From contig CM044877.1 in NCBI GenBank assembly GCA_024500155.1, forward strand, positions 22,462,001 through 22,526,000: 64,000 nucleotides of DNA. The letters run 5' to 3'. Positions 54,700-64,000 of this stretch are shown in pieces (the stretch's first letter is position 1; each line of letters opens with the position of its first letter). Under the pieces are notes generated by a model. That model worked only from the letters and a program-made list of their open reading frames with translations. It ran no database searches and had not been told where the DNA came from. The stretch comes from Chenopodium formosanum (taxonomy: Eukaryota > Streptophyta > Magnoliopsida > Caryophyllales > Amaranthaceae). Position numbers and translations under genes: made by a program.

Positions 54700-55917
54700 A
54701 TGCCTAGAGATGATGAACCTGTTTTAATAAATAATGCTAATCTTGATTCCGTTAAACCTGACAATGTAGCTAATAGCCCTGCAGGGCTAAAGCATAACAC
54801 TAAAATATCTGATTTTACATTGCAGGGTACGACTCTAGGGAAGGTAGCAACTCCAGATAAGAGCAATAATTCTCCAAAGCCAGTTATCAAACTTCCATTC
54901 CCCAATCGTCACTTGAAAACAAATTTGGATAAGCAGTTTGGTAAGTTTCTGAAGATGATAAAACATTTGCAGGTAACAATTCCCTTCACTAAATTAATTA
55001 CACAAATTCCTTCATATGCAAAATTTATGAAGGAAATATCGACAAGAAAAAGTTCTATTAGTGAGGTAGAGACAGTAGCTTTCACTGTAGAGTGTAGTGC
55101 CGTACTCCAAAATAAATCTCCACCTAAATTAAAAGATTTGGGTAGTTTTTCTATCCCTTGTCATATTGGCAATCTAATGATTGATAATGCATTGTGTGAT
55201 TTGGGCGCAAGCGTTAGTGTTATGTCATTATTTGTGTGTTCCAAGCTAAATATGGGTAAATTAAAAGCTACTAATATTACTCTACAAATGGCCGACCGTT
55301 CTTTTAAATACCCCTTAGTTGTTTTAGAGGATGTTCCTGCTGTTAGAGTAGGTAAATTTTATATACCTGTTGATTTTGTTGTTCTTGATATGGCTGAGGA
55401 TACGCAAACCCCAATTATTTTGGGTAGACCATTTCTTAACATGGTAGGGGCAATTATTGATGTGAGATGTGGCAAATTGACACTATCAGTAGGGAACGAT
55501 AAAATTATTTTCAATCTTAATAATACCCCTAAAAGCCCCATGACAGAGGAGAAGTGCTTTAGTGTTGATGTGGTTCAAAATTGTTCTAACAAGCCGCAAG
55601 CTCTTGTAAAAGATCCCTTGGAGGCGGTATCTTATGTTGCATCCTTTATAGATGAGATAGAAAAATGGCAGAAGGAAGTTGATGCAATAGAAAGAGCCCT
55701 CTACACTGTCGGTCTTGGCTTTGAGGATGAGAAGGTGGAATTAAACGAGCAAGTTGTGGAAATTGAGCCTACGGTGAGTGTTCCGCCAGATCGAGTTGCA
55801 AGTGCTAAATGCAGTGACAATTTTAAGCAACCATCGATCGAAGAGGGATCCTTAGTGCGTAGCATTGAAGAACCCCCAGTCCAAGTCAAGGAAGATCCAC
55901 CAGATAAAGTGAATTGA
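54700..55917 (+). pseudogene. Protease region of Athila element 2, ending before RT
   Basis: 405 open codons, with the frame entered through a one-base shift near 54690. It holds KLPFPNRHLKTN, PPKLKDLGSFSIPCHIGN, ALCDLGASVSVMS (protease active site, Athila DLGAS form) and VLDMAEDTQTPIILGRPFL. After the protease it has an acidic linker and stops at TGA 55915-55917 with DPPDKVN. RT would normally follow here and is absent. The long undamaged frame is striking next to the broken gag. Confidence 0.85.
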
Positions 55918-56055
55918 CGTCCCACAGGGTATGTTCGGAAGCCGTGTCGTGGCCCAAACACCGCTCGATCGGGTGAGAAACCACCCGACCAAGCGTTAGG
56001 CCAAGGGTCCTAGTTCTTTCACTTGGTAAGAAGGTCCTGCGGGACCTAGATTAAC

Positions 56056-56078
56056 CAGCGCTTTGTGGGAGGCAACCC
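56056..56078 (+). promoter_or_regulatory. Conserved non-coding block (Athila 2 copy)
   Basis: CAGCGCTTTGTGGGAGGCAA followed by CCC; matches 44621-44643 with one difference although pol is missing upstream. Confidence 0.55.
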
Positions 56079-56243
56079 GTATTTTTAATGCTTTTTAGAC
56101 TAGTTTTTCTTTCTTTTTCTTTTGAGAGGAGAGAGGAGGGAGTTTTGATGAGTTTTATGAGTTTTTGTACAGGTTTGAAGGAAAAGAGTTAGCCAAAAAT
56201 TGAAGAAAAGAAGAAAACAAAAAAATCATCCAATTAGCCTCGG

Positions 56244-56500
56244 GCCCGATCGGGCAAAGCTCGCCCAATCGGGCGCGAGAGTGAGGTTTTAAAAAAGCTT
56301 AATTCGCGCCCGACCGGGCGTGAAACTTGACGTATACGGACATTAAAGATCGCCCGGCCAGGCGCGAGAGTGAATGAAAAATCGGGCACAAGATCGCCCG
56401 ATCGGACGAAGCTCGCCCGACCGGGCGCGAGAGGAATGCAAAATTAAATACCCAGATCGCTCGATCGAGCGATAGCCCGCACGACCGGGCGCGACACCCC
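56244..56500 (+). repeat. Palindrome array of Athila element 2
   Basis: About ten copies or variants of GCCCGATCGGGC (GCCCGACCGGGC, GCCCGGCCAGGC and others), plus two more at 55964-56000. Confidence 0.85.
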
Positions 56501-56733
56501 GCGTCCTCCTCCTTCTTCTTCTTTCTTATTTCTTTCCTCATTTCTTTCTCTTTTCCCCCATAACTTTCTTTCTCTAAAACCTTAAACCCTCTACCTTCTC
56601 TCTAATTTTTCTTCTCCATTTCTTACTCAAATCCAAATATTTTTACATATTCTTAATCCTCTCTTCATTCTCTACAATCCTACATTAAAATCTTCAAGTT
56701 CCACTCAAATAATTTTTATACCCATTCTCAAAA

Positions 56734-58227
56734 ATGGCGGCAAAGAGGGCAAAAACACTTCTAGGGGGAAGCTCAAGCCAACAATACGACACGGCGTTGC
56801 AACTACCACATTGGCCGAAGATCAAGATAGCAACCCCGGAACAGAAGGAAAAGCTTGAGCAACTCTACGGGCGAGAGGTAATTCCTTCACGGTGGTTACA
56901 CCGCCCTACTCTAGAAGCGTTGGGATTATATGACTATGTTAGGAGATTTTTGAACGATATTGGTATGAGGAAATTTGTTGATATGCATTATGCCACTTAT
57001 CGTGAATTAACCTGTGAATTTCTTTCTTCTTTGCATGTTCATAACCATAAAACTGGGCCAAAATTGATATTTAGGTTAAATAATAGAAATATTACTTTAA
57101 CTTTTGTTGATTTTTTGTAAATTATTTGATTTGGAATCTGATTTGCCTCACCAATGGCATGTTGAATATAAAATGGATGATATTTATACTGCTTTGACTG
57201 GTTTGCCGGCGCCTAACGCCCAACATCCTAGTGCTAAACCAATCCATCACCCTGCTCCCAAAATTTGGCAAAGATTTGCGGGTGTTAGCTTTTTAGGTAG
57301 GAACGAGCCCCATAACTATCAGACCAATGAACTTGCTTTTATTGGCCATTATGTGTACGGGTTCGAAAAGCTTAACATAACTAGGTATATCATCCATGAC
57401 TTAGCTAGGCATGCCACAGCTAGTAACGTCGCTAGTACCCCCATCCGTCTAGGTGGCCTTATCAGTAGGATAGCTATTAAGAAGGCCGGTTTTGTAGAGA
57501 CTAGACCCCACCAGATGACTAACTGTGGACCAGATACCTACATGACCACTAGGTACCTAGAGGAGTTGGGTTGGGTACGATCGGATGGTGAGCAGACCCC
57601 CCACTAGTGTATTAGGACTAGGACCGAGCAGCCATTGCCCATCTTTTCCCTACCTAGTCCTGACTTGACCGCCTTTCCCCTCGGGCAAGCGTCCTACACG
57701 TACGACCTTTAAGTTGCCCATGCTAGGGGGCAAGCACCACCAGTTCCACCACCCTAGCCTGAGCCCGAGGTAGTGCGCTCACCGCCTCACATGTCTCATT
57801 CCGTCCCCCTTGTCGACTCTAACACAGTTTGGGACCTTCAGAGTATAGGTCAGGCTTTAGGCCGTATCTAGCATTCCCACACTAACCTTAGGAGGATGGT
57901 AGGCTCCATTGACCATAGGTTAGGGTACCTTGAGAGGAACCAGGGTAGAGCTCTCTACCCTATGTATGATGATTATGCTCGTCGGGGCAACATTCCCGAC
58001 GATGCCATTTACCCTGACTGGTTTCAGCCTCCACCCCAGGGATACGATAGGGATCCCACGGCCTATGGTATTTATACTAACTATTCTGCCTTCCATGGGT
58101 ACGGCCAGGACATTCTTTTCGAGGGACCGGCGGGGGGGGGGGGGGGAGTTTTCATGCTGATTATTTTGGTGGTAGCTTTTCTGGTGCTGGAGGTTTCGGC
58201 TCCATGGATGAGGATGATGAGGACTAG
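56734..58227 (+). pseudogene. 3' ORF of Athila element 2 (ATHILA ORF1-like family)
   Basis: ATG 56734 (MAAKRAKTLLGGSSSQQYD). Blocks: WLHRPTLEALGLYDYVRRF, FVDMHYATYRELTCEFLSSL; a one-base shift near 57110 moves to a second frame with LFDLESDLP, PKIWQRFAGVSFLGRNEPH, PIRLGGLISRIAIKKAGF. After stops near 57607, 57711, 57755 and 57869 the frame goes on to RALYPMYDDYARRGNIPDD, and a G run (58132-58146) shifts it again. TAG at 58225-58227. Same family as 45500-47089. The relation of the two copies suggests an original protein of roughly 490-530 residues. Function unknown. Confidence 0.7.
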
Positions 58228-59905
58228 CTATGTTGGGCTAGTTCCCGAGCCAATGAGGATATTGTCTGATTCTGGCTTGGGGGAGATTTAATATTTGGTA
58301 TCTTTCTTTTTCTCTTTTCTTTTGTTTTTGGTGTGTTTTCTTAGATTAGATTTTTTTTGCTTAGTAGGTTAGTTTTATTGCTTTCTCATATATGAAAAAA
58401 TACAAAAAAAAAAAACAAAAAAAAAAAACCAAAAATACGTTCCAATGAATTGTAAATCATGCTTCCCTGTGCCCCTTGATGAAAATTTTTCGAAATTGTT
58501 TTGATTCTTGGTTATTGATGATAAATATTGTTGATTAGTTGATCATGATTTGAAGTTTGATTGCTTAGATGCTCTAACATGCGTCAATTTTGTCCAACTA
58601 CTTGTGAATATAGTGCTTTACTAGTTGATTTGGTTAGGAATTGTGTGATAGTTCCTGGTATGTCAAGGAATTTGAGTATTGATTTGCAACTATAAGTAAT
58701 GTTTATATGACTCATAATTATGCACATTGTGGAGGACGAAGGCATTTGTTCTTTTAGGTAGCCTCCGGATGATTGTAGATACATTTGTTCCCTTCTTGCT
58801 ACCCATGTTGTTGCCTTGACTTTTTGTTGTTTATTAGCCACATTACAAGCCTATTTTGCCCCATTGTTTACTAGTCCAAAGCTTGGCTTGGGGGAGCTAT
58901 TAGTGAGTGAGGTGAGGGAGTTTGTAGTGTGCTTATTATTTTGCACAATTTGGGTGGATTTTGAGAAATTATTTTGTTCTTGATCATTATTATTTTTGAT
59001 GAGTTTGAAAGTTGAATTTTCTTGAAAAAATAAAGCATGATGTTATGAAAAAAAAAGAGAAGTTCAAAGAAGAAAAAAAAAAGTGAAAAAAATAAGTGAA
59101 CTTCAAAAGAAAAAAAGAAGCAAAAAGGAAAAAATTGTTAAATGTTCAAATGTTCTAGTTGGAGGTTAATCAAAGGAAAGAAAAGAATTGAGTTTCAATG
59201 AAAAATTCAAGTTTGGAAAATAAAGTCTGTTTATTCACTCCAGTTCTTCATTATTATATTTTATGAGTGAGATTTGTAAGTGATGGGATTGTTGTTTATG
59301 ATTGGAGTATATTTGGTGGATTTTTGTTATAGTTGGTTATGTAGGAGATGTTGATCATTATTTATTTTGATCATGGGCCTTATCACTAGGATTTGCTCCC
59401 TTAAGCATAGCTTTTCTTTCACTTGTTCCTAAATGATTCATACCCTTTACCCTAGCCTTACATTACAAGCTTTAAAGACCTTCCGACCTTTGTGCATACA
59501 GTTATATGAATGTGAAAGTGTTGTTTATCAATGCAAGTTATGATTTGACATATTTCGAGTCGACTAGTAGGTTGAGCGCACATCTTTTTATACACACGAG
59601 AGTGTGAGTCGAGAAGGCATTGTTCACATAAAGGGGTTGGTTGGAGAGCGATCGAGTACATCTATTACTCGCCACATAAATGAGAGTTGAGTGTGTGAGC
59701 ACTAGTCTTGAATTCTATATGCTCTTGTGGTTTGCTCTATTTGACAATTATTAGGGAGGAAAGGTAGTTGGATGGATTTGATTGGTTGACTTTGAAGCAT
59801 GTTTATTAGATTTACCTTGAATTGTTTGTGCTTGATATTTACTTTTTAGGGTGAAGCATATTTATTTATTCATTAATGAGAACTTTGCTTAGGGACAAGA
59901 AAAGG
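58228..59905 (+). other. 3' untranslated region of Athila 2
   Basis: No ORF. Homologous to the UTR of element 1 in most blocks, including the AATACGTTCCAATGAATT block (58434) and A-rich GAAAAAA blocks at 59045-59135. It ends in the purine tract CTTGGGGGAGTT (59911-59922). Confidence 0.7.
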
Positions 59906-59922
59906 TTTGACTTGGGGGAGTT

Positions 59923-60432
59923 TGATATGTCTATTTTATACAGTATTTTACCCCCGTCCCTTGGTCATAATTAGTAGTGTTTTTGGCTCTTTAGAGCCAC
60001 TTTTATTACTAATTGGTGTTTTCTAGTGTTTTCGTAGATTTGGTTGACTTTTGTAGGGATTTGCTCTTTTGGAGCATTTTACCGAGATATTATAGAGCAA
60101 CTACGAGCATTGGGAAATCACGACTAGTTTCTATAGCTCAGGGCCGGTTAGAGCGATCGAAATGGTGATTAAGGGCTCGGTAAATGTGATATCGGGGTAT
60201 TTGGACCAAGTATTCAAGACCCGAAGAGGAAATCCAAATTGGTCCGAAGAATTGGAGCCCAATCGAAGTCAAAAAGTGGCCCAAGAGTGCCGCCCGGCCA
60301 AAGGAGCTACCACCCGAAGGCGCGCCCGGCCGGGCGGGGGAAGCAAGGTCGACGCCCGAACTCGCGCCTGGCCGGGCGCGAGAAACGTACCTGATGAGCA
60401 AAAAGGCGCGCCCGATCGGGCGGTGCCTCGCC
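59923..60432 (+). repeat. Truncated 3' LTR of Athila element 2
   Basis: Starts TGATATGTCT like the 5' LTR and follows it to position 510, including its palindrome block, until TGTAACAAAC begins at 60433. Confidence 0.9.
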
Positions 60433-63400
60433 TGTAACAAACTAGAAATTCCTTTCTTTTAAAATACCTGTTTTGCCCTGTTTAAAAATTTAAATAGGAA
60501 TATCTAAGATATTACCGCCATCGTGAAAACTGCTAAGGCAACCATCAAAGACACACAGCGGAAGACTAATTTTAAAACCATTCAAAATAAGTCAACTTGA
60601 AAAGTCAACCAACGAAAGTAAAGTCAAAACCAAAGTCCAACGAAGTAAAATAAAACCATCCTAAAACTTGGAACCATTGTAAGCCCTTATTAAAACCAAA
60701 CCAACTTTAAAACTTTTGCGTTAGTCATGCATGATAACAATATCATAAATAATTAAAGCATAAACACATCATATACTTAGAATGCACGTTTTATTACAAA
60801 TGTTCACATCGTCCTTTCCTTCCCATTCTTAGAATTCACCAAAATACCTTCAATGAAAATACTGAATTCCATAAGTCCATGGAAATTATAGGTGATTCAT
60901 TATCCAAAAGGCAAAAATGAAAACTCGAATCGTCCAAACCTTGTCATAAGCGCCAAATTCTAAATATCCTCTTTCGAATATTTTTACTTAGTAGTTCTAT
61001 CCTCAAGTCTAATCTCGAAATTATATTTTCTCCTTTCATTTTATCAAACAAATCAACGCTTTAAAGCAAAGGATAATTATATTTCTTTGTCACATTGATC
61101 AATCCCCCACAGGCACTTTACAGACACTTCCATCCCTTTCTTTAACAATTACATGCGCTCTCCAGGGTGATGTAACCTTCTTTCAATGACTTCAATAGTG
61201 TCTTTCAACCCCCTTTAAGCAATGCAACATTAACCCTTTCTCCACACGTAAATATATCCATATAATACCTCCAACTTCACTTAACCTTTATATCCTTGCT
61301 TATATTTCCCATGCTTACATCTTTCCTCCAATTAAATCCATAATATTTCTTCTAGCATCCCTTGAATAAATCTCATGACCCCTAAATAATCTCAACTTCA
61401 ATCACCTCATATACAGTCCTTACTCAAGTTATTTCAACACATCTCAATCAAATTCATAAATCTTGTCATAAACTCTTTCTCCTTTATGACATTTTTACAT
61501 CCATAGTTCAATATTCTCGACACTTTCAAGTATACAGCGTCTTCATAATTCAAATTTCCTTAAGTTTTAAGAGTTACTCAAGCCGCCTTCAAACTTTTTA
61601 TCATTTCCAAAATATTCCTTTAAAGCTCTTTAGCCATTTTGTTGAACTTTCGCTTACCTTCTTTCTTGATTTGATTCCTTATCTTTATTTTTGATCTCAC
61701 CTTTCTTTTAGCTAATATATGAATTGATTATTTATAATTCAATTCAATCAAACTCCCAAAGACTTTATGTCTTGAAAACCACCCTTAAACTCATAGTTCG
61801 CCATCCTTCAACTCATTCCCTTAAGTTTAAAGCAATATCATTTCCTTGAATACCGAGAGATCTTAACAACTTGGAGTACTTCTCAAAACCAAGTAATCTT
61901 TTCATTTCCACTTAATTAAACCTCACTATCTTTTCTTTCTATCTGCATGAAAAACTGGTAAAAAACTTATTTCGGGTTTGTTATCTCAAACATCTCCAAA
62001 TAAGATCGGATGTATTCATAACTTGTTTGTTCCCACTGACATGGTAAAAATCAACTCTCTCCAGTACTTACCATACAAACTTTTATTCACTCTCAAATTC
62101 TCAAGACACAAATTGTTTTTAAACAACTTGTATAACTCTTTAACTCAACCGTCAAAACTTCAGGAATTGATCTCCCTTTGGAATATATATAGTTTTCACT
62201 TCTTAACACCATCTTGTTTCACCTTTTTCCCACTATAAGATTGTTGGTGGTTATATCATCCTTGCCTCCTTGGCAATCAATCAAGCTTGCCTTACTACCT
62301 TGTTCAAATAATTCCATTACTAAAATTGCTTCTTGTTACCATACTTTCTTGATGATAAAACTGGTTGCTATATAGGTTGGGTTGAAACACTTAGCTTCCT
62401 CTTATTCTAATCAACTAACACCAACCACTAAACTCAATCAAGAAACAATTATCATTTAATTCGAATTAAGGTTTGAGGTAAAAAAAAATTTTATGTCCTC
62501 ATTCCCAATAATTCGAATACATAAAATCTTGATTGATAAACAACCAAAATTCATATACTTAAACAAACAATCAAAAATAAAAAAAATCCCCATTATCTGC
62601 TACTCACAAAGGGAAAGAAATGAGTAGCTTTTGGGAAACAATAGAAATCATAAGGTTATTGAACAACTCTAAAAGATTAGGTGAATAAATTCAAGAATTT
62701 TCTCCAAAATGATAGCATTGCTACCCATAATGACTCCTTGAAGTAAAATAATTATCCTCATATCCCAAGTGAAAGAATAAATACTCATAACTCCTAAATA
62801 ACATGTGTCAATATTCTCAAGGTTAAACATGTGACAATGTATTTAAGGTCCAACATAACAAGATTCCTCAATATTCCAACAAGATCATAACTTCTCAAAA
62901 CTCCAACCATATATTAAAATATATATGCTCAATTCTCCATCCCAAATTAAATAACTTTAATCATAAGATATGATAAGTCACTAAACTTAAAATGTCAAAC
63001 TTCAATTGATCCGCATTAAGTATCCCTCAACTCATATAATAACTTTCATCATTACTCATCTCTAATCAATTCCTATGCTCACCTCATTTGGGCTCTTGTT
63101 CAATTTCGATTCCAATTCAAACTCATACTCAAAGACAAAACATATTCCTCAGAATAGATAATATCCCAAATGATTTCATCCTTAAGCTCCTTAACCATAT
63201 GCATTAAAATCAATCTCTTTATCCTTATAACTTGGTGTCTCCATACACAAGTGTACAAAACTCAAATTACTCATTTTTAATATCTAGACAACGTATCTTA
63301 ACAACAAATTATCCCAAAAACAATACTCACATTCATGTGATGATGTGCATCCAAAATTTCTTCGAAAATACATCTCAAATAAGACCATTGAAGCGAACCA

Positions 63401-63471
63401 TCCTAACATAAGCAATTGAACTCTCAAAATCCTTAATATTCCTCAAAATTCTCATCATAGAAACTCACAGG
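60433..63471. mobile_element. Unclassified element, probably a long LTR, inserted in the Athila 2 LTR
   Basis: Begins TGTAACAAACTAG exactly where homology to the Athila LTR stops; the right target copy would be TCGCC. Three kilobases without any credible ORF in six frames, strongly C-poor and G-poor with CT-rich blocks on the plus strand. A TGTAACA end and a length above 3 kb would fit LTRs of Tekay/Del-type chromoviruses, but I see no internal domain to prove it. It is cut at 63472 by another LTR. Confidence 0.45.
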
Positions 63472-64000
63472 TGTAGAAACCTAAAAATGTCTCCCCAAAA
63501 CCAAACCCGATGATGAACAACCTTTTACCGCCATTATTGGTCGGGTTTAGTATTTAATCTTTGGAGTGCTTAAATCCATATTCAAATCCATATTTTCATT
63601 TCATAAACCAACCCAATTCCTAGCCCATTTCCAAAAAATAACTTATTTTCCTCTTTTCGTGCCTTTAAACCCAAAATAATTCATTTCGTGTCCTTTTTAT
63701 AAAAAAGTTTAATCCAGTTTATTTTGGTCCATAATCTGGGTCCAATGATTAAATAGTTGGATGGGGCTTTAAAAGATATTTCCAACGATATATTATAAGC
63801 CCAAATCCGAGTTATAACGAATAAGTTATGGCCAAAATTATAAACCGAGCCCAAACCGAACCTAAGCCCATCTTACCTACGACCCAATGATCATGTGGAG
63901 GGTCCAAATTATTTAATCCCATTCCTAAAACAATTAGGATTAATTGGAAGCTTCTATAAGTTTCTAAAAGATATTAATTATCCTTTTTGAAAAGATAAGA
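63472..64000 (+). repeat. Start of an LTR of the same family as the 2413-4614 solo LTR
   Basis: Begins TGTAGAAACC, then CTCCCCAAAACCAAACCC, and follows the reverse complement of the solo LTR in order: the TTGGTCCATAATCTGGGTCC block, TATATTATAAGCCCAA, GACCCAATGATCATGTGGAG, AAGCTTCTATAAGTTTCTAA and CTTTTTGAAAAGATAAGA at the window end. Whether it is a 5' LTR of a full element or another solo LTR cannot be seen. Confidence 0.85.

Larger units (their letters stand above)
51678..60432 (+). mobile_element. Athila-lineage element 2, lacking RT, RNase H and integrase
   Basis: 5' LTR 51678-53075, tRNA-Asp primer site, gag, protease, then directly the post-pol conserved block, palindromes, a 3' ORF, UTR, purine tract and the first 510 bp of the 3' LTR (59923-60432), cut by another insertion. 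Between the protease ORF end (55917) and the conserved block (56056) there are only 140 bp, so pol after protease is absent. It is a non-autonomous derivative or lineage. It inserted into a MULE; the TSD cannot be checked. Confidence 0.9.

Noticed and set aside
58896..59120. A-rich GAAAAAA blocks as poly(A) tails of retrogenes
   Set aside because: The same blocks occur at the same place in both Athila UTRs, so they belong to the element.
61978..62238. 86-codon frame in the unclassified insertion
   Set aside because: No family resemblance and composition like its surroundings; chance frame.

Overview
The window is nuclear DNA of a flowering plant, probably a eudicot; the species cannot be read from it. 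It is AT-rich and dominated by nested transposable elements. One host gene is clearly intact: a nine-exon mitotic-checkpoint BUB3 gene on the minus strand (25255-30356). No bacterial-type operon, CRISPR array, rRNA or tRNA gene was seen.

Left part (1-24.3 kb). A Ty3/gypsy Tat-lineage element (+; 5' end outside, 3' LTR ending at 13254) carries gag, protease, RT, two RNase H domains and integrase, all decayed, plus a spliced antisense gene (12311 down to about 8.8 kb). A Ty1/copia element ending at 1379 interrupts its gag. A solo LTR (2413-4614, TSD GCCAG) interrupts its pol. The Tat element lies against a minus-strand LINE endonuclease fragment. That fragment is split by a second, complete Tat-like element (13487-23943, TSD CTCCC) that keeps only a broken gag and has a long array of hairpin-forming repeats before its 3' LTR.

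Middle (24.3-37.6 kb). BUB3 is flanked by small DNA elements: a possible SINE, a cluster of minus-strand Helitrons, a Pack-MULE-like element with a perfect 9-bp TSD (32863-34115), another Helitron, a Stowaway MITE, a Tourist/PIF-type MITE nested in a larger inverted-repeat element, and a small foldback MITE.

Right part (37.6-64 kb). An Athila-lineage element with full but mutated pol (37617-50126, TSD AAAAT) sits inside the foldback MITE. After a MULE-type PB1-like gene fragment comes a second Athila element (51678-60432) that keeps gag, protease and the 3' ORF but has no RT, RNase H or integrase. Its 3' LTR is cut by an unclassified element (60433-63471), which is followed by the start of an LTR of the solo-LTR family (63472 to the end).

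The most unusual signals are (i) the hairpin array in the gag-only Tat element, (ii) GC-rich palindromes multiplied in both LTRs and internal untranslated regions of two unrelated retrotransposon families, (iii) the antisense multi-exon gene with good splice sites, (iv) the pol-less Athila derivative, and (v) a gag nonsense codon shared by the two Athila copies.
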